Positions 22,749-33,479 of a stretch of 64,000 nt of DNA are shown here, in pieces (within the stretch, counting starts at the first letter, position 1; every line of letters begins with the position of its first letter). This stretch comes from Prillingera fragicola (lineage: Eukaryota; Basidiomycota; Tremellomycetes; Trichosporonales; Trichosporonaceae): contig BEDY01000002.1 of NCBI GenBank assembly GCA_002335605.1, forward strand, positions 2,542,001 to 2,606,000, given 5' to 3'. The notes beneath the pieces were generated by a model that made no database searches, was not told the DNA's origin, and saw only the letters and a list, made by a program, of their open reading frames with translations. The position numbers and the translations under genes are program-made.

Positions 22749-24711
22749 CTACTCTGCCCCAGTAGCCCTCAAAAAGTCAAAATCAGATCCCAAGTCAGCC
22801 TGCACCACACGATCATGGTACAGCTGCGCATAGCCCCTCTTTGGCCTCGCCTTGCCCCTTGCCCCGACCCCCTTCTTCTGCTCCCCATACTTGTTCCTCC
22901 ACTCTTCCAGCCTGCGCTCAATCTCCTCTTCAGAAACACAAAGCTCGATCAACCTCTCGTCGACATTGAGCGAAATCTCGTCCCCGTCCCTAACAACCGC
23001 CAGCACACCGCCGACTGCCGCCTCTGGAGCAATGTGCAAGACGACACTGCCCGACGCCGTGCCGCTCATACGCCCGTCCGAGATCCTCAACATGTCCTTG
23101 ACGCCCTGCGCGCCGAGTTTCTTCGGAATGGGAAGCATGCCGGCCTCGGGCATGCCGGGATGCCCCACTGGTCCGATATTCTGACACACGAGCACACTAT
23201 CCGGCGTGACGGGCAGGTCCGGGTCGTCGATGCGGGCCATCAGGTCGTCGGCCGATGTGAAGACGACGGCCTTGCCGCGGTGGGTCTTGAACTTGCTGCC
23301 CATGGCGGAGGCTTTGAGGACTGCGCCGCGCGGGGAGAGGTTGCCCTTGAGGACGACTAGGGAAGAGGAAGGGAAGAGCGGGTTGGACAGTGGCCGCACA
23401 ATAGATTGGGCGAATGGGGGCTTGAGAAGATCCAGTTCGGCGCCGAGAGTGCGGCCTGTTATTGTCATTGTTTCGAGATGGAGCAGCGGGCGGAGGGTCT
23501 GCAGGAGCGTGGGCACACCGCCGGCCTACAGTCAGCTCGGCACAAACAAGTGGCTTACGTTGTAGAGGTCTTCCATGTAGTTTTGCCCACTCGGCTTGAG
23601 ATCAACAAGCAGCGGCGTCTTGCGGCCGCTCCGGTCAAAATCTGTCGTCAGCCAAGCCACACACGTCCACTAACCATCAAGCGTCAAGTCCAACCTCTCC
23701 ACGCGTCCCGCAATGGCAAGCAAATGCACCACAGCATTGGTACTGCCGCCGATGGCCTGAAGCACCGTAATGGCATTCTCGAACGACTCGCGCGTCAACA
23801 CCTGCGAGGGCCGCATGGGCGTCGTCACAGCCAGGCGGCCAGTGAGCTCGGCAATGCGCAGCCGCTGACCCCCGTTGGCTGGCGCACAGGCCGAGCCGAG
23901 GGGGGACATGCCCATGGCCTCTGTGAGGATTGCCATTGTCGACGCCGTACCCATGACGCCGCATGTCTTTTGTCAGCTCTTGCGACCGAAGGAAAACTCA
24001 CGCCAGCACTGGGGACGAGCTCGTTACCGACCGCGGCAATCTCTTCGAGATCAATCTCCCCCGCCCTATACTTTGCCCAGTATCCACGGCAGTCCGTGCA
24101 AGCACCGACGCGGACACCGCGGTGACTCCCCGTGACCATTGGCCCGACCACGAGCTGGATCGCGGGTACGTCGGCGCTGATAGCACCCATGAGCTGCGCG
24201 GGAACAGTCTTGTCACACCCGCCAATGAGGATGACGGCATCCATGGGCGCGGCGCGGATCATCTCCTCGGTGTCCATTGCCATGAGGTTGCGGAGGAACA
24301 TGCTCGTGGGGTGGGCAAAGGATTCGTGCAGGCTGATGGTCGGGAAGGGTACGGGCAGGGCGCCTTGGAGCATGACGCCGCGTTGGGTCGCTTCGAGTAG
24401 CTGGGGCATGTTGGCGTGGCAGGGGTTGTAGCCGCTCTGAAGTGTTAGCATGGCCGTGATGACTAGGGAGTGGACGACTTGTCCCATTCTCAGCACCCCT
24501 GGAGACTCACACCGGTGTCAATCACACCTATGATGGTCCGATCCAGCGCATCATCAGAGTATCCCGCACCCTTGATGAACGCTTTCCTCAGAAACAAGGC
24601 AAACCCGTCGTCGCCATAGTTGGTCAAGCCGGCGCGCAACCCTGTTGCTTCCGGTTTGCTGGCTATTGATGTAGATGCACGAGTGTCTTTCACTGGCTCT
24701 GTGGTGGCCAT
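22749..24711 (-). CDS. IlvD/Edd-family dehydratase, sugar-acid (L-arabonate) type
   Basis: Five exons (24711-24511, 24436-24002, 23966-23675, 23641-23559, 23525-22749) give 595 aa. These Fe-S enzymes dehydrate dihydroxy-acids or aldonic acids to 2-keto-3-deoxy acids. Cluster and active-site landmarks are SGYNPCHANMPQL, ILIGGCDKTVPA, VGACTDCRGYW, TCGVMGTASTM, QAIGGSTNAVVHLLA and ISDGRMSGTASG. The blocks GLTNYGDDGFALFLRKAFI, SLHESFAHPTSM and NLMAMDTEEMIRAAPMDAV fit the sugar-acid (L-arabonate/xylonate-like) branch better than the branched-chain amino-acid enzyme. No mitochondrial presequence is obvious, also in favour of a non-Ilv3 role. It lies 300 bp downstream of a zinc ADH on the same strand. 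Substrate is inferred from family resemblance only. Confidence 0.88.
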
Positions 24712-25010
24712 GATGACTGTCGCCTTTAGTGACAACTGGTGGAGTGGGAGAGAGTGAAGGGCGGAGATGACAGGTGGTGATGGGCATCATCTGTTCCAGT
24801 GGCCGGCAGCGGCATCTACCGGCCCGGACATGGCCGATGCGATAACGTCAGCCAACCGCAGTTTGGTGAATGCAACATCGGCGACGAGTACAGCTGGGGT
24901 AGTAGTGAGATCCGCAACCCAGTTCGGTGCAGTGCAGTGCATGGCATTCACTCCTGCTTTAAAGTACCAAGTTGAATGCATTCTTACCAGTATCCTCATA
25001 CACCCGACGC

Positions 25011-26162
25011 CTACTTCCAGAGGTCCAGAACGACCCGTCCCGAGATCTTGCCTGCCTCCAAATCCTTGTACGTCTGCGCGACCTGATCGAACGGCAGAAC
25101 CTCATACTCCATCTTGACCTTTCCCAGGGCCATAAACTCGAGCGCCTCCTTGGTCTCGTGCCTGTTACCGACGGCCGAGCCGATGACACGCTTGACATTC
25201 ACGACCATGTCGGCGGGCGTGACCTCCATGTGGCCCGTGTGCGGGAGGCCGATACAGATGAGCGTCCCGCGGGCGCCGAGATACTCGAGGGCCTGCTGGT
25301 AGGGCCCGATGACACCGGCGGTGATGATGGCGGCCTTCGCCCCCCCGCCAGTCACCTCTTTGACCTTTGCGACGAGGTCGGGCGTCTCCTTGTAGTCTAT
25401 CCAGGCGTGCACGCCGTATTTCTCCAGCAGGGCCTTTTTGTCCGCCCCAGTGTCAATGGCGACGACGCGGAGGTTCATCGCGATGGCGTACTGGACCGCC
25501 AGGTGGCCGAGCCCACCGCCTGCGCCGGGGATGGCGAGCCAGTCCCCTGGCCGGAGCTCGGTCTTGCGCACGGCATTGTAGGCTGGGGCGTTAGTGCTGC
25601 TGCGGCATAGGACTCACTGGTAGCGCCAGCACAGAGAATCGGCGCGGCTTCAGCGAGGTCAAGGCCGTCGGGAATGGGGATGAGATGCGACGTCGCGACG
25701 GTGAGGAACTGCTGGACTGGCCTGTCAGCGAGTGCAACTCGGCCAAGACTCACAGGTACCCTGGACGTTGACGCCCGAGACGAGGGTAGCGCCACAAGTC
25801 ATCTCCTCTCCGATCAAACACCCCCCACACGACCCGCAGCCGTCCTGCAACAGCTTGATCCCAACCTTGTCGCCGACCTGGACGCCGTCGCCGGGGCGCG
25901 TGTGCGGGCCGACGGCAACGACGATGCCAGTCCCCTCATGCCCCGAGATGAGGGGCACGACGGTCGGCGCGTGCGTGCCCGTGCCGAGGGCGAGCGCGAC
26001 GTCGCTGTGGCACACGCCAGAGTACAGGAGCTTGACCAGGGCTTGGCCGGGGCGGATCGACTTGGCGTCCGGCGTCGGCACGGTTTGGAGATCGGGGTAC
26101 GCGCCGACGGCGGCGCTGACCGCCGCGAGGTGCTGGGTGGGGATGGATTTGTCGGTCGTCAT
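25011..26162 (-). CDS. Zinc alcohol dehydrogenase, ADH1-like
   Basis: Three exons give about 360 aa. The start is ATG at 26162 (MTTDKSIPTQHL). Introns lie near 25718-25754 and 25582-25618, and motifs run cleanly across both joins: GTFQQFLTV and CAGATTYNAVRKT. Catalytic zinc motif: YSGVCHSDVA and SGHEGTGIV. Structural zinc lobe: CGSCGGCLIGEEMTC. NAD(H)-binding motif: GAGGGLGHLAVQYA. The arrangement is that of fermentative yeast ADHs (ethanol/acetaldehyde), acting in cytosol or mitochondria; no presequence is evident. The gene lies head-to-tail with the sugar-acid dehydratase and is divergent from the transhydrogenase gene. Physiological substrate is not proven. Confidence 0.92.
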
Positions 26163-27960
26163 TGTGTTCTGGGAGAGTGTGGGCAAGGTAAGAACAGGAG
26201 AGGCTATATATGTTGGCACAGTGGTGAGCCTGGGTGGCCAAGGTTCGTGTCCTTGGTCAGCGGGATAACGTAGCGGAGTAACTTCCCCTATATCCCTTTT
26301 TACACCCAGCGTCCACCGCCCCGACCAGACGCCAGTACGAGCGCAAGGCCGGCAGACGAGTAGCGGAAAAGACTCATGCCGATGTCTGGCGCGTGAGCCG
26401 CAGAGAGGCGGACCCGGGCGGGCCGTGGATAAGATACTGGGTGCGCCATCGGGCCGGTTTGTTCGGATAAATGCTATCGGATAAAGTGGTCGTGAACCTC
26501 TCTGCTTGTCGTTTGGTCTGGCAGTAGAGCGAGAGCCACGACTAGAGCAAGAATAGCATAGAACGAGCATACACTGGGCTGCAGAATCCACTGGTGAGGC
26601 TGGAGAAGCAATCCATCGAATGTCGCTGGGTCTATCGCACTTGCCCGACAGTGTTCCCGCCGCATATTGAATATCCCTTCGTCTGTCTCGGCCTCCTACT
26701 GCGTATAGCTTATCACCTCCCGTTCCTCTCTCCCACCGACACGGTATGGCACTAAGACTCCAGCGTAACTCCGCAGAGTTATATGTCTTAGGAGCGCTGA
26801 GTCAAGTGCAAAGGCGCAGAACGGCCTGCGGCTGAGAGGAGACCGATAAGTTGCCGGCTGAGAGAGGTCCGTGGTGCCTGACTCTTCCTTGTAGGCCGCA
26901 GTCAGTTGGAAACTCACGCGGTGTGGATGGGGAGAAGATCGGTGACTGACTAGGTGGTCGCCTCTGAGGCCCTGTAGCGTCTTGTTTGGCAGGAGGCTGA
27001 GACGCATCGGCCCAGACGTCGCTCACGGCGACCAGCGCCTGTGAGGCTGTGGCCACACCGCCGAGTCTGGCTTTCGATCAACACACCCTCTCCCAAGCTG
27101 GGCCCTTGTCTAGTAGATTTCTGCTTCCCATCTACAAGAATGGGGACGGGAAGAGGCGTCAATATTGCATCTCTGGTCGACGATGGCTCGGTGACCAAAG
27201 TTCGTCCCGTGAACGCGGAACCAAACAAGTCTGCCCCAAGCACCCACATGTCGGCACAACCAATGTTACGAGCTGCAAGAATCCACGGAATTGCTCATGA
27301 CGAGTCGGGATACTTTGCAGAGATACTAGTTAGTATGCTACTTACGAGCAAGCGCTTCATCAAACCTAGCATGCAGCCCAGGGTTGATTCCGTCTCCCCC
27401 GCACCGCCAGCAGCGACAAACTCACCCGTGTTCGTCCCCCGCCCATCCTCTCTCGCTACTAATGTCGCCATGGGCATGCAAACCAGCTACCTCGTCGTCC
27501 AATCCACACGATGGGTGGCTTGGAAAGTTTTCATCAGCACGGTGCAGCGCGTGTCAACTGTGTGGTTGGCTGGTGCTGCTGTGTACGGGGGAGATGATAA
27601 CATTGTGCCCCATGGGGAGGGGAGTGGACAGAGTGGGGAGGAGGCACACTCTGTATGTACTCTCTTCATGTCATACCACTGTCCATATGCACATGCATCA
27701 TGCAACTGCTTTCTCTTTGCTGCTTGTTCACAGCAGTGCTGCCCACCTGCAGCATAGATGCATACGTATGACCCATGTGCTCGTACGCGCGCGTCTTTGT
27801 GGCACGTGATCATCGCCGAGAGTGCCGAGTGGGGGCATGCGGGGGTGAACACGGCCGAGCACGAGGGGGTCTCTCTTCGTGCAACGCGTGCCCATCCTCC
27901 AGCCCACCCTCTTCATCTCTCACTCCCTCTCAGTCGTACTACTCGCGCATGTAGACAGCC
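26163..27960. other. Divergent intergenic region (ADH / transhydrogenase)
   Basis: No gene I can support. Open frames at 27041-27757 (plus) and 26950-27249 (minus) overlap one another and have no recognisable motif. GATA-like sites cluster near 26466-26484 and a GCACGTGAT element lies at 27802-27810. A C/T-rich leader precedes the transhydrogenase start. Confidence 0.45.
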
Positions 27961-30900
27961 ATGCGTGCAATCTACACTTGCTCACTCAGAGCAAACACAC
28001 ACAATGGTATGTCCCCCTCCCGTGTTCAACTCGCTGACATTACCAGGTACCTTGGGCACACTAGGTACGCCTCCACCCAAACCCAACCCCCTCTGAACAC
28101 AATCCAACTGACTCTCAGCACGCGTCTATCGCAGCCTGCACAGCAGCACACACCGCTACAATGCAGCCAAGCCCCCCTCTCCCGCCAAAGACGCAGCTCC
28201 CGAAGCACTAGGCATCCCCTACGGCAAGCTCACCGTCGGCGTACCCCGCGAGACCTACCCGAACGAAGCTCGCGTGTCCGTCACTCCAGCTGGTGTCGCA
28301 ACGCTGCTGAAAAAGGGTTTTTCGCAGGTCCTCGTCGAGCCCAATGCCGGTGCGGCCAGCAACTTTCCCGACTCGGCGTACACTGCCGCAGGCGCCAAGC
28401 TCACGCCCGGCGCAGCAGCGACCGAGGCCGACATTGTGCTCAAAGTCCGCCCGCCGAGCGTCGACGACGCGGCCAAGCTCAAGGCGGACCAGACGCTGAT
28501 CTCCTTCCTGTATCCCGCAGTCAACAAGGACGTCGTCACTGCGCTGCAAAAGACGGGCGCGACGAGTTTTGCAATGGACGCCATCCCGCGCATCTCGCGC
28601 GCGCAGGTGTTTGATGCACTCAGTTCCATGGCCAATACCGCCGGCTATCGCGCCGTTCTCGAGGCTGGAAACGAGTTTGGCAGGTTCTTTACCGGTCAGG
28701 TCACTGCTGCAGGCAAGATTCCGCCCGCCAAGGTTCTGGTGAGTGACGCGACCTGTGGGGGGCGTTGGCTGATGTAATCCAGGTCATTGGCGGTGGTGTT
28801 GCTGGTCTGTCGGCGATCGCGACTGCGCGGCGCATGGGTGCCGTCGTGCGTGGGTTTGACACGCGTCCGGCCGTCAAGGAGCAGGTCGAGTCTCTCGGGG
28901 CGGAGTTTTTGACTGTTGATATTGAAGAGGACGGAAGTGGCACGGGCGGGTATGCCAAGGAAATGTCCAAGGTGAGTCTGGCGAGGGTGTAGATGGAGCA
29001 GAGCTCGTAGAGGGTCAGCGCTGACGGCCAGGCATTCATCGACGCCGAAATGGCGCTCTTCCTGGAACAGGCCAAGGACGTCGATATCATCATCACCACG
29101 GCTCTGATCCCCGGCAAACCGGCGCCAAAGCTCATCCTGAAAGAGCACGTCGAGGCTATGAAGCGTACGCTACTTTCGTGGACTGGGCTGACACAACAGC
29201 GGGAAGTGTCATTGTCGATCTTGCCGGCGAGGCAGGCGGAAACTGCGTCCTGACCGACCCGGGCAAGAAGACTGTGCACAACGGCGTGACGATTTTGGGA
29301 TACACCGACTTGCCGTCTAGGCTGCCAACGCAGTCGTCGACGCTGTACTCGAACAATATCACCAAGGTGAGCGTCGCGCATGTGAACCCCAACTTCTGTG
29401 CTGACACAACGACCAGTTCCTCCTCTCCATCGGCGACCAGGGCAAGTTTAACGTCAACCTCGAGGACGAGGTGACACGCGGGGCCATTGTCACCTATGAA
29501 GGGGAAAAACTTTGGCCTGCCCCAGTCAAAGCCGCTGCGCCTGCGCCCCTTGCTCCGTCCAAGCCAGTAAGTGCACGCATCCTCCAACCGCACACACAAG
29601 GCACACACCTGTGTGGTGTGTATAGCCGCGCCGATGCTGACAAAACAGCCTGCAAAGATCGAAGAGCCCAAAACCCTACTCTCCCCCTGGCAATCCCAGG
29701 TCCGCGCCGTCACGGCCACGTCGGTGGGTATGGGCACCGCTCTGGGTCTCGGCAAGATCACCGCCCCGGCTTTTATGAACTTGTTCGGCACTATGGGTCT
29801 GGCCGGCATCATTGGGTACAAGGCTGTTTGGGACGTTACCCCGGCGTTGCATTCACCGCTCATGTGTGAGTTGCGAAGCGAGCTGAGCCCAGCTAGAGGA
29901 TGGAGGAGCTGACCCTTGCAGCCGTCACAAATGCGCTCTCTGGTCTGGTCGGCGTCGGTGGTCTCTTTGTCGTTGGCGGTGGCATCATGCCCCAGACTTT
30001 CCCCCAGTACCTCGCTGCGGCTAGTGTCCTTTTGGCTAATCTCAGTGAGTGACTCGTGCAGCCGTACACACACATTACATGTGTGGCCAACAGGCGATGC
30101 CTGCGTCATGCAGCACACTCACACCTTCAGACATCTTTGGCGGCTTCCTCATCACCAAACGCATGCTCGACCTGTTCCGCCGCCCAGGCGACCCTCCAGA
30201 GTATCAGTGGCTGCACGGCGTCCCCGGCCTCCTCTTTGGCGGCGGCATGATGTGGGCTTTTACTTCTGGAGCAGCAGGTCTCGTCCAGGCGGGATACATG
30301 GTCTCTACGCTTCTGTGCATTGGTGCTCTCTCTGGCCTGTCCTCGCAAAAGACTGCGCGCACGGGTAACTCGCTCGGCATTCTTGGCGCCTTTGTTGGTC
30401 TTCTCACCACCCTCCTCGCGCTCGACCTTACCAAGGAGCAGCTCATGCAGGTCGGTCTGCTGACTGTTATCGGCGGCGGAGCCGGTCTCGCCATCGGCCG
30501 CCGCGTCTCCCCCATGGCTCTCCCCCAGACTGTCGCTGCGCTCCACAGTGTTGTCGGTCTTGCCGCAGTCATGACCTCGGCCGCGGCTGTCCTCGGTCCC
30601 GGCCACGGCGACGCCAAGGAAGGCGCGAGTGCGCACACCAAGACGACGCTTGTCCTCACGACCGCCTATTTGGGTGTGCTCATCGGTGGCGTCACGTTTA
30701 CAGGTTCGATCATTGCGTTCTTAAAGCTCGCAGGCAAGATGGGTTCCCGCCCCTTGATCCTCCCAGGCCGGCATCTCATCAACGGCAGTCTCCTCGGCGC
30801 CAACGCTCTCACCATGGGCGCATTCCTGACTATGGGCGCGGCCAGTCCGGCCATTGCCGCTGGATGCCTGGCAGGCAACACGATCCTGTCGTGCGTCAAG

Positions 30901-31774
30901 GGATTCACGACGTCTGCGGCCATTGGCGGCGCCGACATGCCCGTGCTTGTCACCGTGCTCAATGCCTACTCTGGCTTTGCTCTCGTGGCCGAGGGATTCA
31001 TGCTCGACAACATGCTGCTCACTAGTGTAGGCAGTTTGATCGGTGCCAGTGGTAGTATCCTGTCGTACATCATGGTGAGCCCTCTTTTCTTCTGGGACGC
31101 TGCTAACGCCAGTGCCACGCAATGAACCGGTCTCTCGCCAACGTCATCTTTGGCGGTATCGCCACGACGCAGGCGGCCGACGACAAGACCAAGGGTCTGA
31201 CCGTTGCTAAGACGACCGTCGAGGAGGTCGTGGAGATGCTGGATGGTGCAGAGAGTGTCGTGATTGTTCCCGGATACGGTGCGTTCATCCGCTGTGGGCG
31301 CAAGCTGACAAGACAGGTATGGCTGTGGCGAAAGCGCAGTACGCCATTAGCGAAATGGTCGCCGCTCTGCGCGCGCGCGGCATCGAGTGCCGCTTTGGCA
31401 TCCACCCCGTCGCGGGCCGCATGCCGGGGCAATGCAACGTGCTCCTCGCCGAGGCCGGGGTGCCGTACGACGTCGTGCTGGAGATGGACGAGATCAACGA
31501 CGACTTCAAGTCTACCGACGTCACGCTCGTGATTGGCGCCAACGACACGGTCAACCCCATTGCGCTCGAGCCCGGGAGCTCTATCGCGGGCATGCCCGTG
31601 CTGAATGTCTGGAACTCGAAGCAGGTCATTGTCATGAAACGCGGCATGGCTGCGGGATATGCCGAGGTGCCCAACCCGCTCTTCTTCTATCCCAACACCA
31701 AGATGTTGTTTGGTGACGCCAAGAAGACTTGTGAGGCGCTGAGTGCTGGGTTGAAGGAGGGGAAGAAGGACTAG
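27961..31774 (+). CDS. NNT: Mitochondrial proton-translocating NAD(P)+ transhydrogenase
   Basis: Twelve exons give 1076 aa, the full length of the fused eukaryotic enzyme. It uses the proton gradient to transfer hydride from NADH to NADP+ in the inner mitochondrial membrane. The start at 27961 gives an Arg/Ser/Thr-rich presequence ([15 protein letters not shown]..) split by two introns and an 18-nt exon (28047-28064). Domain I (NAD): [51 protein letters not shown]. Domain II: about 13 helices, with [18 protein letters not shown] in the loop. Domain III (NADP): [58 protein letters not shown]. The last intron splits PGYG from MAVAKAQ. Nothing appears broken. Convergent with the cyclophilin gene, 191 bp apart. 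Confidence 0.96.
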
Positions 31775-31965
31775 CTCCGGCGAGCCTCGGAGAGTCGACG
31801 GGGATGCAGGGACGAGGGTGTAGGGTATAGAGGGGCAAGTATACAGAAGTATGAAAGGCGTTACGTGTGCCAGCGGTGGAAGGCAGGATTAGCATAAAGT
31901 TGGCTACACGATCGCTACAGTTGTCTCCATCCGTACTCGCCCCCACGTTCTCTTGACTCCCTCGC

Positions 31966-32858
31966 CTAACACACGCCAGAGGCAGCAATGACGGCCTTTT
32001 TGCACGGCCTACTGGACGCATCGGTCGGAATCTCCTCAATAGCCCTGACAGCCTGCATGCCACTCGTGACACGCCCAAAGACAACGTGCTTGCCGTCGAG
32101 GTATGGTGCCGAGTCGACCGTGATGAAGAACTGGCACCCGTTGGTCCCCGGCCCAGAGTTTGCCTGCGGCGTCAGTGCCCGCGGTACACGCAGCGACGTA
32201 CCATGCTGAGGAGCCCGGCTTGGGTGTGCTTGACGGCAAAGTTCTCGTCGGGGAACGCCCCGCCGTAGATGCTGAACATGCCTGTGCCGTTGCCGCGGAT
32301 AATGTCGCCGCCTTGGATCATAAACTCGGGAACGCTGGGTGTTAGTGCTGCATGGGTAGTGTCGGACGACGCAGGTGCGTGGCCACGCGGCCACGAGTGG
32401 GGTGTTTGGTTCCCTGGTACTCACACACTGTTCGTCAGCCATGACCCAGAGGTTAGACTTACCGGTGGAAGATGCTGCCCTGGTATCCAATCGGATGGCC
32501 TTGATACCTGGGCGTCAGCGTGCGTTTGGCTTGGGTAGAGACATACTCGGCTGCATTCTTGGCGAGCTGGACAAAGTTCTCGGCCGTTCTGTTCGTTAGC
32601 CATGGGCGTGGTGGAGGGCATACTTTGGAGTAATGTCAGAGAACAGTTCTGCAGAGTCAGCTGTCGCTCGCTCGGCGCGGCTGCTGCACGACCAACACGG
32701 CCTGTTGCACAACACTCACCCATCTCTATCCGTCCGGCATGCTGGCCTCCAATCTCAATCTCGAAAAACACCTTTGGCCTGGTCACGCCTTCCGGTGCGT
32801 CCAGCGACGGCGGCTTGGGGATCGCAAAGCTTTGTTTGAGTTTACCGAGGAAGCCCAT
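31966..32858 (-). CDS. Cyclophilin-type peptidyl-prolyl isomerase, PPIH-like
   Basis: Seven exons (32858-32720, 32648-32624, 32588-32547, 32507-32463, 32427-32425, 32334-32202, 32163-31966) give 194 aa. The fold core is complete: [67 protein letters not shown] and [11 protein letters not shown]. The GYQGSIFHR spacing and the [15 protein letters not shown] end are closest to the spliceosomal cyclophilin H group, which associates with U4/U6 snRNP proteins; the N-terminal 25-residue extension is unusual. Active-site Arg, Phe and Gln positions are kept, while the Trp that contacts cyclosporin in CypA is Tyr (PYLDGKH). Exon 5 is only 3 nt; skipping it would delete one Val but keep the frame. Confidence 0.93.
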
Positions 32859-33479
32859 CTTTGTGAGCTAGAGAGTGTGCAGCGAGGAAGGAAGACTAGT
32901 TGATGTGTGGGAGTGTATGTAACGAGCAGATGTGTTCGAGTAGGACGACGAGAGATGAGTTTCCACATGACGCCGATCATTCAAAAAGAGGGAGTGATCG
33001 CCGTTTGTGCGGTGGAGGTTCCTAAACCTTAATTAGGCCGGGGCGCAAATAAAATAAACATAATAGTCCATTACAAAAATCCAAAAATAGTACTAATGAT
33101 ATTCAAAGTGTCACGTGAAATATTGTAATAAAGACTACAATCACAATCCTAATACAAAGTCAGCTCTCATCCACGGCCCGTCCTACCCGGCTGTTACTCC
33201 ACTCGACTCCATCTGCGCAATCCAGTGCTTCTATAAGCACCCGGCCCGGGCAGCTCGGCTTCGTCGAGACTACTCAACACGACTCGACTATGAACCTGCG
33301 GAACACATCACTCCGAGTTCTGTCATCGGATAAATTATCGGCTTGCTAAGATGACATATTACATAATATTGATTCACCTTGTCGTCATGACCTCCACCTC
33401 AACATAAAGTCACGACATCTTGACCGCGTCGTCTCACCCTCATCCCCCTCAAACTGTACACTCACCCCGACTACACACA
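32859..33479. other. Divergent intergenic region with AT-rich island
   Basis: No gene. About 33025-33150 is strikingly AT-rich for this window (ttaattag, aaataaaataaa, tccaaaaatag) and carries a TCACGTGA octamer at 33111-33118. It lies between the divergent cyclophilin and aldo-keto reductase genes. Confidence 0.55.
33111..33118. promoter_or_regulatory. TCACGTGA octamer
   Basis: Fourth copy, in the AT-rich island between the divergent cyclophilin and aldo-keto reductase genes. Confidence 0.4.

Noticed and set aside
23406..24125. 239-codon plus-strand frame opposite the IlvD/Edd gene
   Set aside because: Antisense of exons carrying all the dehydratase motifs.
27041..27757. 238-codon plus-strand frame in the ADH/transhydrogenase divergent region
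   Set aside because: No motif, atypical codon use, and an opposing frame of similar quality; left as intergenic.
28004..28006. ATG just before gtatgt as the transhydrogenase start
   Set aside because: Using it puts a stop in the next exon; the start at 27961 keeps one frame through all twelve exons.
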